64,000 nt of DNA. Source: an uncultured Marinobacter sp. Its GTDB lineage: Bacteria > Pseudomonadota > Gammaproteobacteria > Pseudomonadales > Oleiphilaceae. The notes below the pieces were generated by a model. The model did not search any database. It was given only the letters and a program-made list of their open reading frames with translations, and was not told the origin of the DNA. Where the stretch lies: positions 30,816 through 94,815 of the forward strand of contig NZ_CAMPJO010000014.1 in assembly GCF_946886895.1 (NCBI RefSeq), written 5' to 3'. This document shows, one piece after another, positions 1 to 7,951 of this stretch. The translations under genes were made by a program, and so were the position numbers. Numbering within the stretch: the stretch's first letter is position 1; every line of letters begins with the position of its first letter.

Positions 1-588
1 ATTCTTTATGCCGAGCATGAATTTAACGCCTCGACGTTTACCGCCCGGGTGTGTGCGTCGACCTTGTCCGACATCCACAGCTGCGTTACCGGTGCCATCG
101 GCACACTGCGTGGACCGTTGCACGGGGGCGCCAACGAAGCCGCCATGGCACTGATCCAGAAGTTCAAGACTCCGGACGAGGCAGAAAAAGGCCTGTTGGG
201 CATGCTGGAGCGCAAGGAAAAGATCATGGGCTTTGGCCACGCGATCTACAAGGATTCAGACCCGCGCAACGCGATCATCAAGCAGTGGTCCAAGAAGCTG
301 GCAGAGGAAGTGGGCGATACCGTGCTGTACCCGGTATCCGAGCGCTGCGAGGCCGTGATGTGGCGCGAGAAAAAGCTGTTCTGTAACGCCGACTTCTTCC
401 ACGCCTCGGCTTATCACTTCATGGGCATCCCGACCGAGCTGTTCACCCCGATCTTCGTGATGTCCCGGGTATCCGGCTGGACCGCTCACGTGAAAGAGCA
501 GCGCGAGAAAAACCGCATCATTCGCCCGAGCGCCGATTACACCGGCCCGGCGGATGCCAAGTGGGTGCCGATTGAGGAGCGGCCATGA
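1..588 (+). CDS. prpC: 2-methylcitrate synthase, C-terminal part (start outside window)
   Basis: Last 195 residues of the enzyme that condenses propionyl-CoA with oxaloacetate in the cytoplasmic methylcitrate cycle. The reading frame is open from base 1, so the start and N-terminal half lie to the left. Citrate-synthase landmarks are visible: HGGANEAAM (about residues 41-49 of this fragment), GFGHAIYK with the catalytic His, and DFFHAS with the catalytic Asp. The stop overlaps the acnD start as ATGA, which indicates translational coupling. PrpC rather than housekeeping citrate synthase is inferred from the acnD-prpF-prpD context, because the two families are similar in sequence. Confidence 0.93.
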   Translation: MLYAEHEFNASTFTARVCASTLSDIHSCVTGAIGTLRGPLHGGANEAAMALIQKFKTPDEAEKGLLGMLERKEKIMGFGHAIYKDSDPRNAIIKQWSKKLAEEVGDTVLYPVSERCEAVMWREKKLFCNADFFHASAYHFMGIPTELFTPIFVMSRVSGWTAHVKEQREKNRIIRPSADYTGPADAKWVPIEERP

Positions 589-3182
589 ACACCAACTACC
601 GCAAACCCCTCCCCGGCACCGACCTGGACTATTTCGATACGCGCCAGGCCGTGGAAGACATCCAGGCCGGCGCCTATGACAAACTTCCGTATACCTCCAA
701 AATCCTGGCGGAACAACTGGTGCGCCGTTGCGATCCGGCGGCGTTGACGGATTCCCTGAAACAGCTGGTCGAGCGCAAGCGGGATCTGGATTTCCCCTGG
801 TATCCCGCGCGAGTGGTTTGCCACGACATCCTTGGCCAGACCGCTCTGGTGGATCTGGCCGGCCTGCGCGATGCCATCAAGGAGAAGGGCGGTGACCCGG
901 CCAAGGTTAACCCGGTGGTGCCCACGCAGCTGATCGTGGATCACTCCCTGGCGGTGGAACACGCGGGCTTCGAACAGGACGCTTTCGAAAAGAACCGGCA
1001 GATCGAAGATCGCCGCAACGACGACCGTTTTCACTTCATCAACTGGACCAAGACTGCGTTCGAGAACGTGGATGTGATTCCGCCCGGCAACGGCATCATG
1101 CATCAGATCAACCTGGAGAAGATGTCGCCGGTGGTTCAGGCTCGCGATGGCGTAGCTTACCCGGATACCTGTGTTGGCACCGACAGCCACACCCCGATGG
1201 TGGATGCCCTGGGCGTCATTTCGGTCGGCGTTGGCGGCCTGGAAGCCGAGAGCGTGATGCTTGGCCGTGCCTCCATGATGCGGTTGCCGGATATCGTTGG
1301 TGTGGAGCTGACCGGAAAAATTCAGCCCGGCATCACCAGTACAGACATGGTACTGGCGATCACCGAATTCCTGCGTAAAGAGCGCGTGGTGGGTGCCTAC
1401 CTGGAATTTTATGGCGAAGGCGCTGACAGCCTCACCGTCGGTGACCGGGCCACTATCTCCAACATGACTCCGGAATACGGGGCCACCGCGGCGATGTTCT
1501 ACATTGACGGCCAGACCATCGATTACCTGAAGCTGACCGGTCGTGAAGACGAGCAGGTTGCCCTGGTCGAGACGTTTGCCAAAGAGACCGGCTTGTGGGC
1601 GGACAGCATGAAGAACGCCGAATACGAGCGTGTGCTGACGTTTGACCTGTCGAAGGTCACCCGTACCCTGGCTGGCCCCTCCAATCCTCACGCCCATCTG
1701 CCCACCTCCGAGCTTGCCGAGCGTGGTATCGCTGGCAAATGGGAGAAGGAAGAGGGCAGGATGCCCGATGGCGCCTGCATTATCGCCGCCATCACCAGCT
1801 GCACCAACACCAGTAACCCTCGTAACATGGTGGCCGCCGGCCTGATCGCCCGCAACGCCAACAAACTGGGCCTGACCCGCAAGCCCTGGGTGAAAACCTC
1901 CCTGGCGCCGGGCTCCAAAACGGTCAAGATGTATCTGGAAGAAGCCAAACTGCTACCCGAGCTGGAAACCCTGGGATTTGGCGTGGTGGCTTTTGCCTGC
2001 ACTACCTGTAACGGCATGAGCGGCGCTCTGGACCCGAAAATCCAGCAGGAAATCATCGACCGGGACCTGTACTCAACGGCGGTGCTGTCCGGCAACCGTA
2101 ACTTTGACGGCCGGATTCACCCCTACGCCAAGCAGGCGTTCCTGGCGTCTCCGCCGCTGGTCGTCGCCTATGCCATTGCCGGCACCATCCGCTTCGACAT
2201 CGAGAAGGACACCCTGGGCCATGACCAGAACGGCAACCCCATCACTCTGAAGGACATCTGGCCGGACGATGCGGAGATCGATGCCATCGTGAAATCCAGC
2301 GTCAAGCCGGAACAGTTCCGCAGTACCTATATTCCGATGTTCGACATCACCCGGGATGCGCAGGCCAACACCAACCCGAACTATGACTGGCGGCCCCAGA
2401 GCACCTACATTCGTCGCCCGCCCTACTGGGAAGGTGGCATGGTGGGGGAGAAAACCCTCAAGGGCATGCGCCCGCTGGCGGTGCTGCCGGATAACATCAC
2501 CACCGACCATCTGTCGCCGTCCAACGCCATTCTGATGGACAGCGCTGCGGGTGAATACCTGCACAAGATGGGCGTGCCGGAGGAGGACTTTAACTCCTAC
2601 GCCACCCATCGGGGTGATCACCTGACCGCGCAACGGGCCACCTTCGCCAACCCGAAACTGTTCAACGAAATGGTCCGGGACGAAAACGGCAAGGTGAAAC
2701 AGGGTTCGCTGGCGCGGATCGAGCCGGAAGGCAAGGTCACTCGCATGTGGGAAGCCATTGAAACCTATATGGAACGCAAACAGCCGCTGATCATCATCGC
2801 CGGCGCGGACTACGGCCAGGGTTCCTCCCGTGACTGGGCCGCCAAAGGCGTGGCGCTGGCAGGCGTGGAGGCGATTGTGGCGGAAGGCTTTGAACGCATT
2901 CACCGTACCAACCTGGTGGGCATGGGCGTGATGCCGTTGCAATTCGAGGAAGGCACCACCCGCCAAACCCTGGGTATCGACGGCACCGAAACCTACGACG
3001 TGGAGGGCGCCGCAGCGCCTCGCGCCGAGCTGACGCTGGTCATCCACCGCAAGAACGGCAACACCGAACGCGTGCCCGTGATCTGCAGACTGGATACCGC
3101 CGAAGAAGTGTCTATTTACAGTGCTGGCGGTGTGTTGCAACGGTTTGCGGAGGATTTCCTGCAGTCTGAGAGTGCTGCTTGA
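585..3182 (+). CDS. acnD: Fe/S-dependent 2-methylisocitrate dehydratase AcnD
   Basis: Aconitase-superfamily enzyme of 865 residues that dehydrates 2-methylcitrate in the propionate (methylcitrate) pathway. It works with PrpF, encoded next. The three cysteines expected to hold the [4Fe-4S] cluster are present: C406 in SCTNTSNP, and C472 and C475 in FACTTCNG. The C-terminal swivel domain carries GADYGQGSSRDWAAKG near residue 745. The length fits AcnD rather than AcnB. The start overlaps the prpC stop (ATGA). The stop codon lies inside a large palindromic repeat (3178-3244), so that repeat begins in the last two codons of the gene. AcnA-type aconitase is the alternative, but the neighbours favour AcnD. 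Confidence 0.95.
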   Translation: MNTNYRKPLPGTDLDYFDTRQAVEDIQAGAYDKLPYTSKILAEQLVRRCDPAALTDSLKQLVERKRDLDFPWYPARVVCHDILGQTALVDLAGLRDAIKEKGGDPAKVNPVVPTQLIVDHSLAVEHAGFEQDAFEKNRQIEDRRNDDRFHFINWTKTAFENVDVIPPGNGIMHQINLEKMSPVVQARDGVAYPDTCVGTDSHTPMVDALGVISVGVGGLEAESVMLGRASMMRLPDIVGVELTGKIQPGITSTDMVLAITEFLRKERVVGAYLEFYGEGADSLTVGDRATISNMTPEYGATAAMFYIDGQTIDYLKLTGREDEQVALVETFAKETGLWADSMKNAEYERVLTFDLSKVTRTLAGPSNPHAHLPTSELAERGIAGKWEKEEGRMPDGACIIAAITSCTNTSNPRNMVAAGLIARNANKLGLTRKPWVKTSLAPGSKTVKMYLEEAKLLPELETLGFGVVAFACTTCNGMSGALDPKIQQEIIDRDLYSTAVLSGNRNFDGRIHPYAKQAFLASPPLVVAYAIAGTIRFDIEKDTLGHDQNGNPITLKDIWPDDAEIDAIVKSSVKPEQFRSTYIPMFDITRDAQANTNPNYDWRPQSTYIRRPPYWEGGMVGEKTLKGMRPLAVLPDNITTDHLSPSNAILMDSAAGEYLHKMGVPEEDFNSYATHRGDHLTAQRATFANPKLFNEMVRDENGKVKQGSLARIEPEGKVTRMWEAIETYMERKQPLIIIAGADYGQGSSRDWAAKGVALAGVEAIVAEGFERIHRTNLVGMGVMPLQFEEGTTRQTLGIDGTETYDVEGAAAPRAELTLVIHRKNGNTERVPVICRLDTAEEVSIYSAGGVLQRFAEDFLQSESAA

Positions 3183-3244
3183 AGGTGGGGTCTGACCCCT
3201 CGGGGTCAGGGTCTGACCCCTCGGGGTCAGACCCCACCTTCAAG
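3178..3244. repeat. REP-like composite palindrome between acnD and prpF
   Basis: Perfect outer inverted repeat: CTTGAAGGTGGGGT at 3178-3191 and its complement at 3231-3244. Inside, the unit GTCTGACCCCTCGGGGTCAG occurs twice in tandem. Each unit is itself a palindrome, so the transcript could fold into one long cruciform or two short hairpins. GGGGTCAGACCCC-type elements are, from memory, common REP-like repeats in Marinobacter and Pseudomonas genomes. The element lies between two cotranscribed genes, overlaps the acnD stop, and lacks a T-tract. It is therefore more likely an mRNA-stability or attenuation element than a terminator. Confidence 0.85.
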
Positions 3245-3277
3245 CCCCCATTTCCACTGTCAAAAAAGACCAAAACC

Positions 3278-4456
3278 ATGCCCAACGCCCCGCAAATCAA
3301 AATCCCCGCCACCTATATGCGTGGCGGCACATCAAAAGGCGTTTTTTTCCGCCTGAAGGATCTGCCGGAAGCCTGCCAGGTCCCGGGCGAAGCCCGGGAT
3401 AACCTCCTGCTGCGCGTCATCGGTAGCCCGGACCCCTACCAGAAGCAGATCGACGGCATGGGCGGCGCCACCTCCAGCACCAGCAAAACCGTGATCCTGG
3501 CCGAGCCCACCCAGCCGGATCACGACGTCGACTACCTGTTTGGTCAGGTTTCCATCGACAAGCCGTTTGTGGACTGGAGCGGTAACTGCGGCAACCTGAC
3601 GGCAGCGGTCGGTGCTTTCGCCATCCACAGTGGCTTCGTGGCCAAAGACCGGATTCCGGAAAATGGAACCTGCACCGTCCGTATCTGGCAGGCCAACATC
3701 CGCAAAACCATCGTCGCCCATGTGCCCATCACCCACGGTGAAGTACAGGAGACCGGTGATTTCGAGTTGGACGGCGTCACGTTTCCGGCGGCCGAAGTGC
3801 AGGTGGAATTCATGGACCCGGCCGACGGCGAAGGTTCCATGTTCCCCACCGGCAACCTGGTGGACGATCTGGATGTGCCCGGCGTCGGCACCCTGAAAGT
3901 CACCCTGATCAACGCCGGCATTCCTACCATCTTCGTGAACGCCGAGGATATCGGATACAAGGGCACCGAGCTGCAGGATGACATCAACAGCGATCCGAAA
4001 GCCCTGGCCACGTTCGAAACCATCCGGGCCCATGGTGCGGTAAAAATGGGCCTGATCCAGACCATCGAAGAAGCCGCCAACCGCCAGCACACCCCGAAAG
4101 TGGCCTTCGTGGCTAACCCCTCTGACTACGTGTCCTCGAGCGGCAAACACATCGGAGCCGGGGATGTGGACGTTCTGGTCCGGGCCCTGTCCATGGGCAA
4201 ACTGCACCACGCCATGATGGGCACTGCCGCGGTAGCTATTGCCACGGCATCGGCTGTTCCGGGAACCCTCGTGAATCTGGCTGCCGGCGGCGGTGACCGT
4301 ACGCATGTCACCTTCGGCCATCCATCCGGTACCCTGCGTGTGGGTGCGGAAGCCAGAGAGGTCAACGGCCGGTGGACCGCCACCAAAGCCATTATGAGCC
4401 GCAGCGCGCGGATTCTGATGGAAGGTTGGGTGAGGGTGCCTGGCGACGTATTCTGA
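3278..4456 (+). CDS. prpF: 2-methylaconitate isomerase / AcnD-accessory protein PrpF
   Basis: Protein of 392 residues that isomerises the 2-methylaconitate product of AcnD so the cycle can proceed. It has the diaminopimelate-epimerase-like fold of the family. TYMRGGTSKG (residues 12-21), Lys70 in the GGATSSTSK block and Cys104 in SGNCGN match the conserved Lys and Cys of characterised PrpF proteins. The ATG at 3278 is chosen because the upstream in-frame TTG would translate the palindromic repeat. Its ribosome-binding site is weak. The 3' end is unusual: the last 73 bp before the final two codons are duplicated exactly at 5282-5354, and the protein ends RVPGDVF where the downstream copy would end RVPGDSA. 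Confidence 0.94.
   Translation: MPNAPQIKIPATYMRGGTSKGVFFRLKDLPEACQVPGEARDNLLLRVIGSPDPYQKQIDGMGGATSSTSKTVILAEPTQPDHDVDYLFGQVSIDKPFVDWSGNCGNLTAAVGAFAIHSGFVAKDRIPENGTCTVRIWQANIRKTIVAHVPITHGEVQETGDFELDGVTFPAAEVQVEFMDPADGEGSMFPTGNLVDDLDVPGVGTLKVTLINAGIPTIFVNAEDIGYKGTELQDDINSDPKALATFETIRAHGAVKMGLIQTIEEAANRQHTPKVAFVANPSDYVSSSGKHIGAGDVDVLVRALSMGKLHHAMMGTAAVAIATASAVPGTLVNLAAGGGDRTHVTFGHPSGTLRVGAEAREVNGRWTATKAIMSRSARILMEGWVRVPGDVF
4375..4447 (+). repeat. 73-bp perfect direct repeat, copy 1 (prpF 3' end)
   Basis: Identical over 73 bp to 5282-5354. This copy is the coding end of prpF. The two copies bracket 834 bp carrying the toxin-antitoxin pair. The arrangement resembles att-type direct repeats formed when an element enters the 3' end of a gene and restores it. 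No integrase is present between the copies. Confidence 0.97.
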
Positions 4457-4482
4457 CAGTCGCGTAGCGGACCTGCGTTAAC

Positions 4483-4502
4483 AAGCCGGGGCGCCCCGGC
4501 TT
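4483..4502. terminator. GC-rich perfect palindrome just after prpF (possible terminator)
   Basis: AAGCCGGGGCGCCCCGGCTT is a perfect 20-bp palindrome 26 bp after the prpF stop. It is followed by TTGCCTTGCC rather than a clean T-run. It could stop transcription from prpF before the toxin gene, or be an end structure of the inserted segment. Confidence 0.4.
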
Positions 4503-4565
4503 TGCCTTGCCGAAGGAAATTCACTTTCCTGACCTCGCTTCACCAAGCCAAATACCCCATCAATT

Positions 4566-4595
4566 GTTTACTGTAAGAAAACATACTGGTAAACT
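4566..4595 (+). promoter_or_regulatory. Candidate promoter/operator of the toxin-antitoxin operon
   Basis: The inverted repeat GTTTAC (4566-4571) / GTAAAC (4589-4594) overlaps a possible promoter: TTTACT at 4567-4572, 17 bp, then TAAACT at 4590-4595. Each hexamer matches consensus at 4 of 6 positions. Autorepression by an antitoxin bound to such a dyad is the normal arrangement in these modules. If the promoter is real, transcription would begin almost at the ATG at 4602, giving a leaderless or nearly leaderless message; no ribosome-binding site is seen there. Confidence 0.35.
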
Positions 4596-4601
4596 TTTGA
4601 T

Positions 4602-4859
4602 ATGTACTCACTGAAATACAAAAAATCCGCATTGAAAGCGCTGAAGAAAATTCCCAAGCCAATAGCAGAGCGGCTAATGTCGGAACTCGAGACGATTGCT
4701 TTGGATCCAGACAACTATCATGGTGACTGGAAGCCAATGAAAGGAAAGCCCTATTGGCGACTGCGTCAGGGTGGGTACAGAGCGATTTGCGGTTTTGACA
4801 AGGGTGAGTTGGTTTTACTGGTATTGAAGGTTGGTGCCAGAGGAGATGTCTACAAATGA
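4602..4859 (+). CDS. RelE/ParE-superfamily toxin
   Basis: Small basic protein of 85 residues with the RelE/ParE layout. The N-terminal helix LKALKKIPKPIAERLMSEL is followed by KPMKGKPYWRLRQGGYRAICGF and a final beta strand, LVLLVLKVGARGDVYK. The WRLRxGxYRxxxxF block is characteristic of the family. Such toxins cut mRNA on the ribosome or inhibit gyrase; the sequence does not decide which. The toxin gene comes first and overlaps the antitoxin start as ATGA. Base composition is lower in GC than prpF or prpD, fitting an acquired module. Confidence 0.88.
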   Translation: MYSLKYKKSALKALKKIPKPIAERLMSELETIALDPDNYHGDWKPMKGKPYWRLRQGGYRAICGFDKGELVLLVLKVGARGDVYK

Positions 4860-5233
4860 GCGTGCAGATTATTGAAAAATCAGGAAAACCGGAATACGCG
4901 GTCATTCCTTATGCTGAGTATCGGGCCTTGGTGGAAATGGCTCGGGAAGCAGGTGATATTCAGGACGCCGATGCCGCGATGATGGAACTTTTAGTAGGAG
5001 AAGACGAAAGCATTCCTTCTGCTATCGCTAAGCGTCTGGTGTCTGGAGATGAACATCCGCTGAAGATCTGGAGAGAATATCGCGGCTACACACAGGAGTC
5101 TCTCGGCAAGGAAGCCGGTATCGGCAAATCTTATGTCTCACAAATTGAGGCCGGGGCTAAAATAGGCTCAACGAAAGTTCTCGGAGCACTTGCGAAAGCG
5201 TTACAGGTGGAAATAGACGATTTACTGAAATAG
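4856..5233 (+). CDS. Antitoxin with Phd-like N-terminus and XRE helix-turn-helix
   Basis: Protein of 125 residues that should neutralise the preceding toxin and repress the operon. The N-terminal stretch IIEKSGKPEYAVIPYAEYRAL (about residues 4-25) resembles the Phd/YefM 'prevent-host-death' strand pattern. Residues 70-125 form an XRE/Cro helix-turn-helix (YTQESLGKEAGIGKSYVSQIE). The acidic middle segment is probably the toxin-binding part. Two antitoxin-type regions in one chain and a toxin-first order resemble HigBA-type operons. No terminator is seen before the second copy of the 73-bp repeat. Confidence 0.85.
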   Translation: MSVQIIEKSGKPEYAVIPYAEYRALVEMAREAGDIQDADAAMMELLVGEDESIPSAIAKRLVSGDEHPLKIWREYRGYTQESLGKEAGIGKSYVSQIEAGAKIGSTKVLGALAKALQVEIDDLLK

Positions 5234-5281
5234 CAGTATTTGGCCCAGCAGAGCTGAGAAACCAGATCATGCTTTTCCATA

Positions 5282-5354
5282 GACCGCCACCAAAGCCATT
5301 ATGAGCCGCAGCGCGCGGATTCTGATGGAAGGTTGGGTGAGGGTGCCTGGCGAC
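5282..5354 (+). repeat. 73-bp perfect direct repeat, copy 2 (orphan prpF 3' end)
   Basis: Exact copy of 4375-4447. In the prpF frame it reads ...ARILMEGWVRVPGD and runs on to SA and a TGA stop at 5362-5364. This is probably the original prpF end, now cut off from the gene by the 834-bp insert. It lies in the leader just upstream of prpD. Confidence 0.97.
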
Positions 5355-5396
5355 AGCGCCTGACGGAATCTATAGTGGGGGCAAGGAGGCCCCATT

Positions 5397-6890
5397 ATGT
5401 CAGCCACATTTGATCTCAACGAACGCCCGGATTACGACGATGTCCTGCAGAAAATCGCGGACTACGTCCTCACCTATGAAATCACCAATGACGAAGCCTG
5501 GAACACAGCCCGCTATTGCCTGATGGACACCCTTGGCTGCGGCTTGCTGGCCCTGCGCTTCCCGGAATGCACCAAGCACCTTGGCCCGATCGTTGAGGGC
5601 ACGGTTGTTCCTCATGGCGCACGGGTGCCGGGAACGCCATACCGGCTCGATCCGGTTAAAGCCGCCTGGGATATCGGTTGCATCATCCGTTGGCTGGATT
5701 ACAACGACACCTGGCTGGCGGCCGAGTGGGGGCACCCCTCCGATAATCTCGGTGCGATACTGGCCGTTGCCGATCATCTCTCCCAGAAACGCGTCGCCGA
5801 GGGCAAACCAGCGCTCACCATGCGGGACGTTCTGGAAGCGATGATCATGGCCCATGAAATCCAGGGTGTGCTGGCGCTGGAGAATTCGTTCAATCGGGTC
5901 GGGCTGGATCACGTGGTGTTGGTGAAAGTGGCGTCGACGGCGGTGACAGCCAGGCTGATGGGCGCCAGTCGCGAGCAACTGCTCTCAGCGCTGTCCCATG
6001 CCTGGGTAGACGGGCAATCCCTCAGAACCTACCGCCACGCACCCAATGCCGGCTCCCGAAAATCCTGGGCGGCGGGCGATGCCACCTCCCGGGCGGTGAG
6101 GCTGGCAGACATCGCGATGCGTGGTGAGATGGGCATCCCCGGGGTGCTGACCGCACCGCAGTGGGGTTTCTATGACGTTCTGTTCAGCAAAACCAATAAG
6201 GACCAGAAGCTCAAACCCGAGGATAAACGGCAGTTCTCCATCTCGCAGGAGTTTGGCTCTTACGTGATGGAAAATATCCTGTTCAAGATTTCCTTCCCGG
6301 CTGAATTCCACGCCCAGACGGCGGCTGAAGCGGCGGTCACCTTGCATCCAGAAGTGAAAGACCGGCTGAACGATATAAAGAAAATTGTGATCACTACCCA
6401 CGAATCCGCAATACGCATCATTTCCAAAGTCGGCAAACTGGCCAACGCCGCAGACCGGGATCACTGTCTGCAATACATGACCGCCGTGCCACTGGCGTTC
6501 GGCAACCTCACGGCAGATCACTATGAGGATAGCTTTCACCAGGCCAACCCAGTGATCGACGAACTGCGGGAAAAAATGGAAGTGGTGGAGGATGAACGGT
6601 ATACCCGGGAGTATCTCGAGCCTGACAAGCGCTCTATTGCCAATGCGGTGCAGATATTCTTTACGGATGGATCAAGCACCGATCAGGTGGCCGTGGAGTA
6701 CCCCATTGGTCATCGAAGGCGCCGCAGCGAGGGCATGCCGCAATTGGAAGACAAGTTCCGGGCGAATCTGGCGACACGGTTTCCGGGATCGCGCTGCGAC
6801 GGGATAATGAGCCTGTGTTCGGACCAGGCGATCCTTGAAAACACCCCGGTCCATGAGTTCTCAGCGCTCTTTGCTACCGGAACCGGATGA
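5397..6890 (+). CDS. prpD: 2-methylcitrate dehydratase PrpD
   Basis: MmgE/PrpD-family protein of 497 residues that dehydrates 2-methylcitrate without an iron-sulfur cluster. Family signatures include RWLDYNDTW and [11 protein letters not shown] near residues 97-120, and [19 protein letters not shown] near residues 200-218. A strong ribosome-binding site, AAGGAGG, sits 8 bases before the ATG. Together with acnD/prpF the operon encodes both a metal-free and an Fe/S route for the dehydration step. The stop TGA directly abuts the minus-strand stop of the next gene (6891-6893), with no intergenic space. Confidence 0.95.
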   Translation: MSATFDLNERPDYDDVLQKIADYVLTYEITNDEAWNTARYCLMDTLGCGLLALRFPECTKHLGPIVEGTVVPHGARVPGTPYRLDPVKAAWDIGCIIRWLDYNDTWLAAEWGHPSDNLGAILAVADHLSQKRVAEGKPALTMRDVLEAMIMAHEIQGVLALENSFNRVGLDHVVLVKVASTAVTARLMGASREQLLSALSHAWVDGQSLRTYRHAPNAGSRKSWAAGDATSRAVRLADIAMRGEMGIPGVLTAPQWGFYDVLFSKTNKDQKLKPEDKRQFSISQEFGSYVMENILFKISFPAEFHAQTAAEAAVTLHPEVKDRLNDIKKIVITTHESAIRIISKVGKLANAADRDHCLQYMTAVPLAFGNLTADHYEDSFHQANPVIDELREKMEVVEDERYTREYLEPDKRSIANAVQIFFTDGSSTDQVAVEYPIGHRRRRSEGMPQLEDKFRANLATRFPGSRCDGIMSLCSDQAILENTPVHEFSALFATGTG

Positions 6891-7931
6891 TCACTTCCGG
6901 CCCGGCGTCAGAGGCTTCACATTGCTCGGGGGTGGCATTGGCTCACTGGATTGCCTGCGATCTTCCGGAAAAACATGGGCAAGGCGGGCGTCAATGCGCT
7001 CAAGCGCCTCGGCGATCCTCGACAGCGAACTGGCGGCTCCTTGCCATTCAGGTATTCCCGTCGCGGCCGGCGTGGCAGGTGGGCGCTCGGCTTTTTTCCT
7101 GGGAGCGGGTTTTGTGGCCGTAACCGGAGCATCTTCGCCTAGAAGGTCCTTGCGTATACTCTGAAGGTCGTGGGGATCGATAAAGGGACGATCCTCTGAG
7201 TAGGCGCACATCATCATGCCGTCACACAGCTTGTTGATCAGCCGTGGAATGCCCTTGCTCAGTTTGTGAATTTCCCGAACGGTGTCTTCGTCGAAGAGTT
7301 TGTTTCCCCCATGCCCGGAGACCAGCAGGCGGTAGTCGATATACTCCGCAGTCTCGGCGTTGGTCAGGCCTTCCAGGTGGAAAAACAGCTTAACGCGTTG
7401 AGATAACTGGGGGATGGCGGTAACGGCCTTTTTCAGTTCGGGCTGGCCCAGCAGGATAACCCGCATGGATGGCCCCCCCATGCTTTCCATGCCGGTTAAC
7501 ATCCGGATGTCTTCAAGGTTTTCCCGCGTCAGATTTTGCGCCTCATCAATGGCGAGCACCACGGGCGTCCCTTCCGCAGCCATTCTTTCCAGGTAGTCGG
7601 TAATCTGGAACAGCATGGCGACCTTGCTTTCGTCCTCAACCTTGAGCCCGGATTTGCGCAAAATCAATCCGAACAGATCTTTCGATTCCAGGTTGGTGTA
7701 GGAGATATTGAGTAGCTTGAGATTGCCTTCCAGGTTACGAATGGTTTTCTTGAGCAGCGTGGTTTTCCCGGAGCCGATTTCCCCGCTGATGACCACGAAT
7801 CCCTCGGAACTCCAGATTGCCGATGACATATACACATAGGCCCGGGAGTGCTGCTGACTCATATAAATAAAGTCGTCTTCCGGTGTAATGCGGAAGGGGT
7901 GTCTGTGGAGACCGAAGAATTCAAGGTACAT
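6891..7931 (-). CDS. ExeA-like AAA ATPase of exosortase-linked EPS loci
   Basis: Protein of 346 residues resembling the GspA/ExeA-type ATPase regularly found in exosortase (XrtA) exopolysaccharide loci. It begins MYLEFFGLHRHPFRITPEDDF, the family's typical N-terminus. Walker A is GEIGSGKTT (residues 50-58) and Walker B is VVLAIDE (124-130). A C-terminal tail of about 70 residues is rich in Pro, Ala and Lys and looks disordered. Its role in EPS export is not established; it may energise or organise the envelope complex. It is transcribed with the deacetylase upstream (20-bp gap). Confidence 0.88.
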   Translation of the reverse strand: MYLEFFGLHRHPFRITPEDDFIYMSQQHSRAYVYMSSAIWSSEGFVVISGEIGSGKTTLLKKTIRNLEGNLKLLNISYTNLESKDLFGLILRKSGLKVEDESKVAMLFQITDYLERMAAEGTPVVLAIDEAQNLTRENLEDIRMLTGMESMGGPSMRVILLGQPELKKAVTAIPQLSQRVKLFFHLEGLTNAETAEYIDYRLLVSGHGGNKLFDEDTVREIHKLSKGIPRLINKLCDGMMMCAYSEDRPFIDPHDLQSIRKDLLGEDAPVTATKPAPRKKAERPPATPAATGIPEWQGAASSLSRIAEALERIDARLAHVFPEDRRQSSEPMPPPSNVKPLTPGRK

Positions 7932-7951
7932 AAGTCTTTCCTGTCTCTGTA

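Noticed and set aside
537..3140. Large minus-strand open frames opposite acnD
   Set aside because: They are shadows of GC-rich codon bias in acnD; their composition is His/Gly/Val-rich with no motif.
4448..5281. Toxin-antitoxin segment as an integron gene cassette
   Set aside because: No attC-like core sites (GTTRRRY with its partner) were found at the edges, and the 73-bp flanking repeat is coding sequence of prpF.
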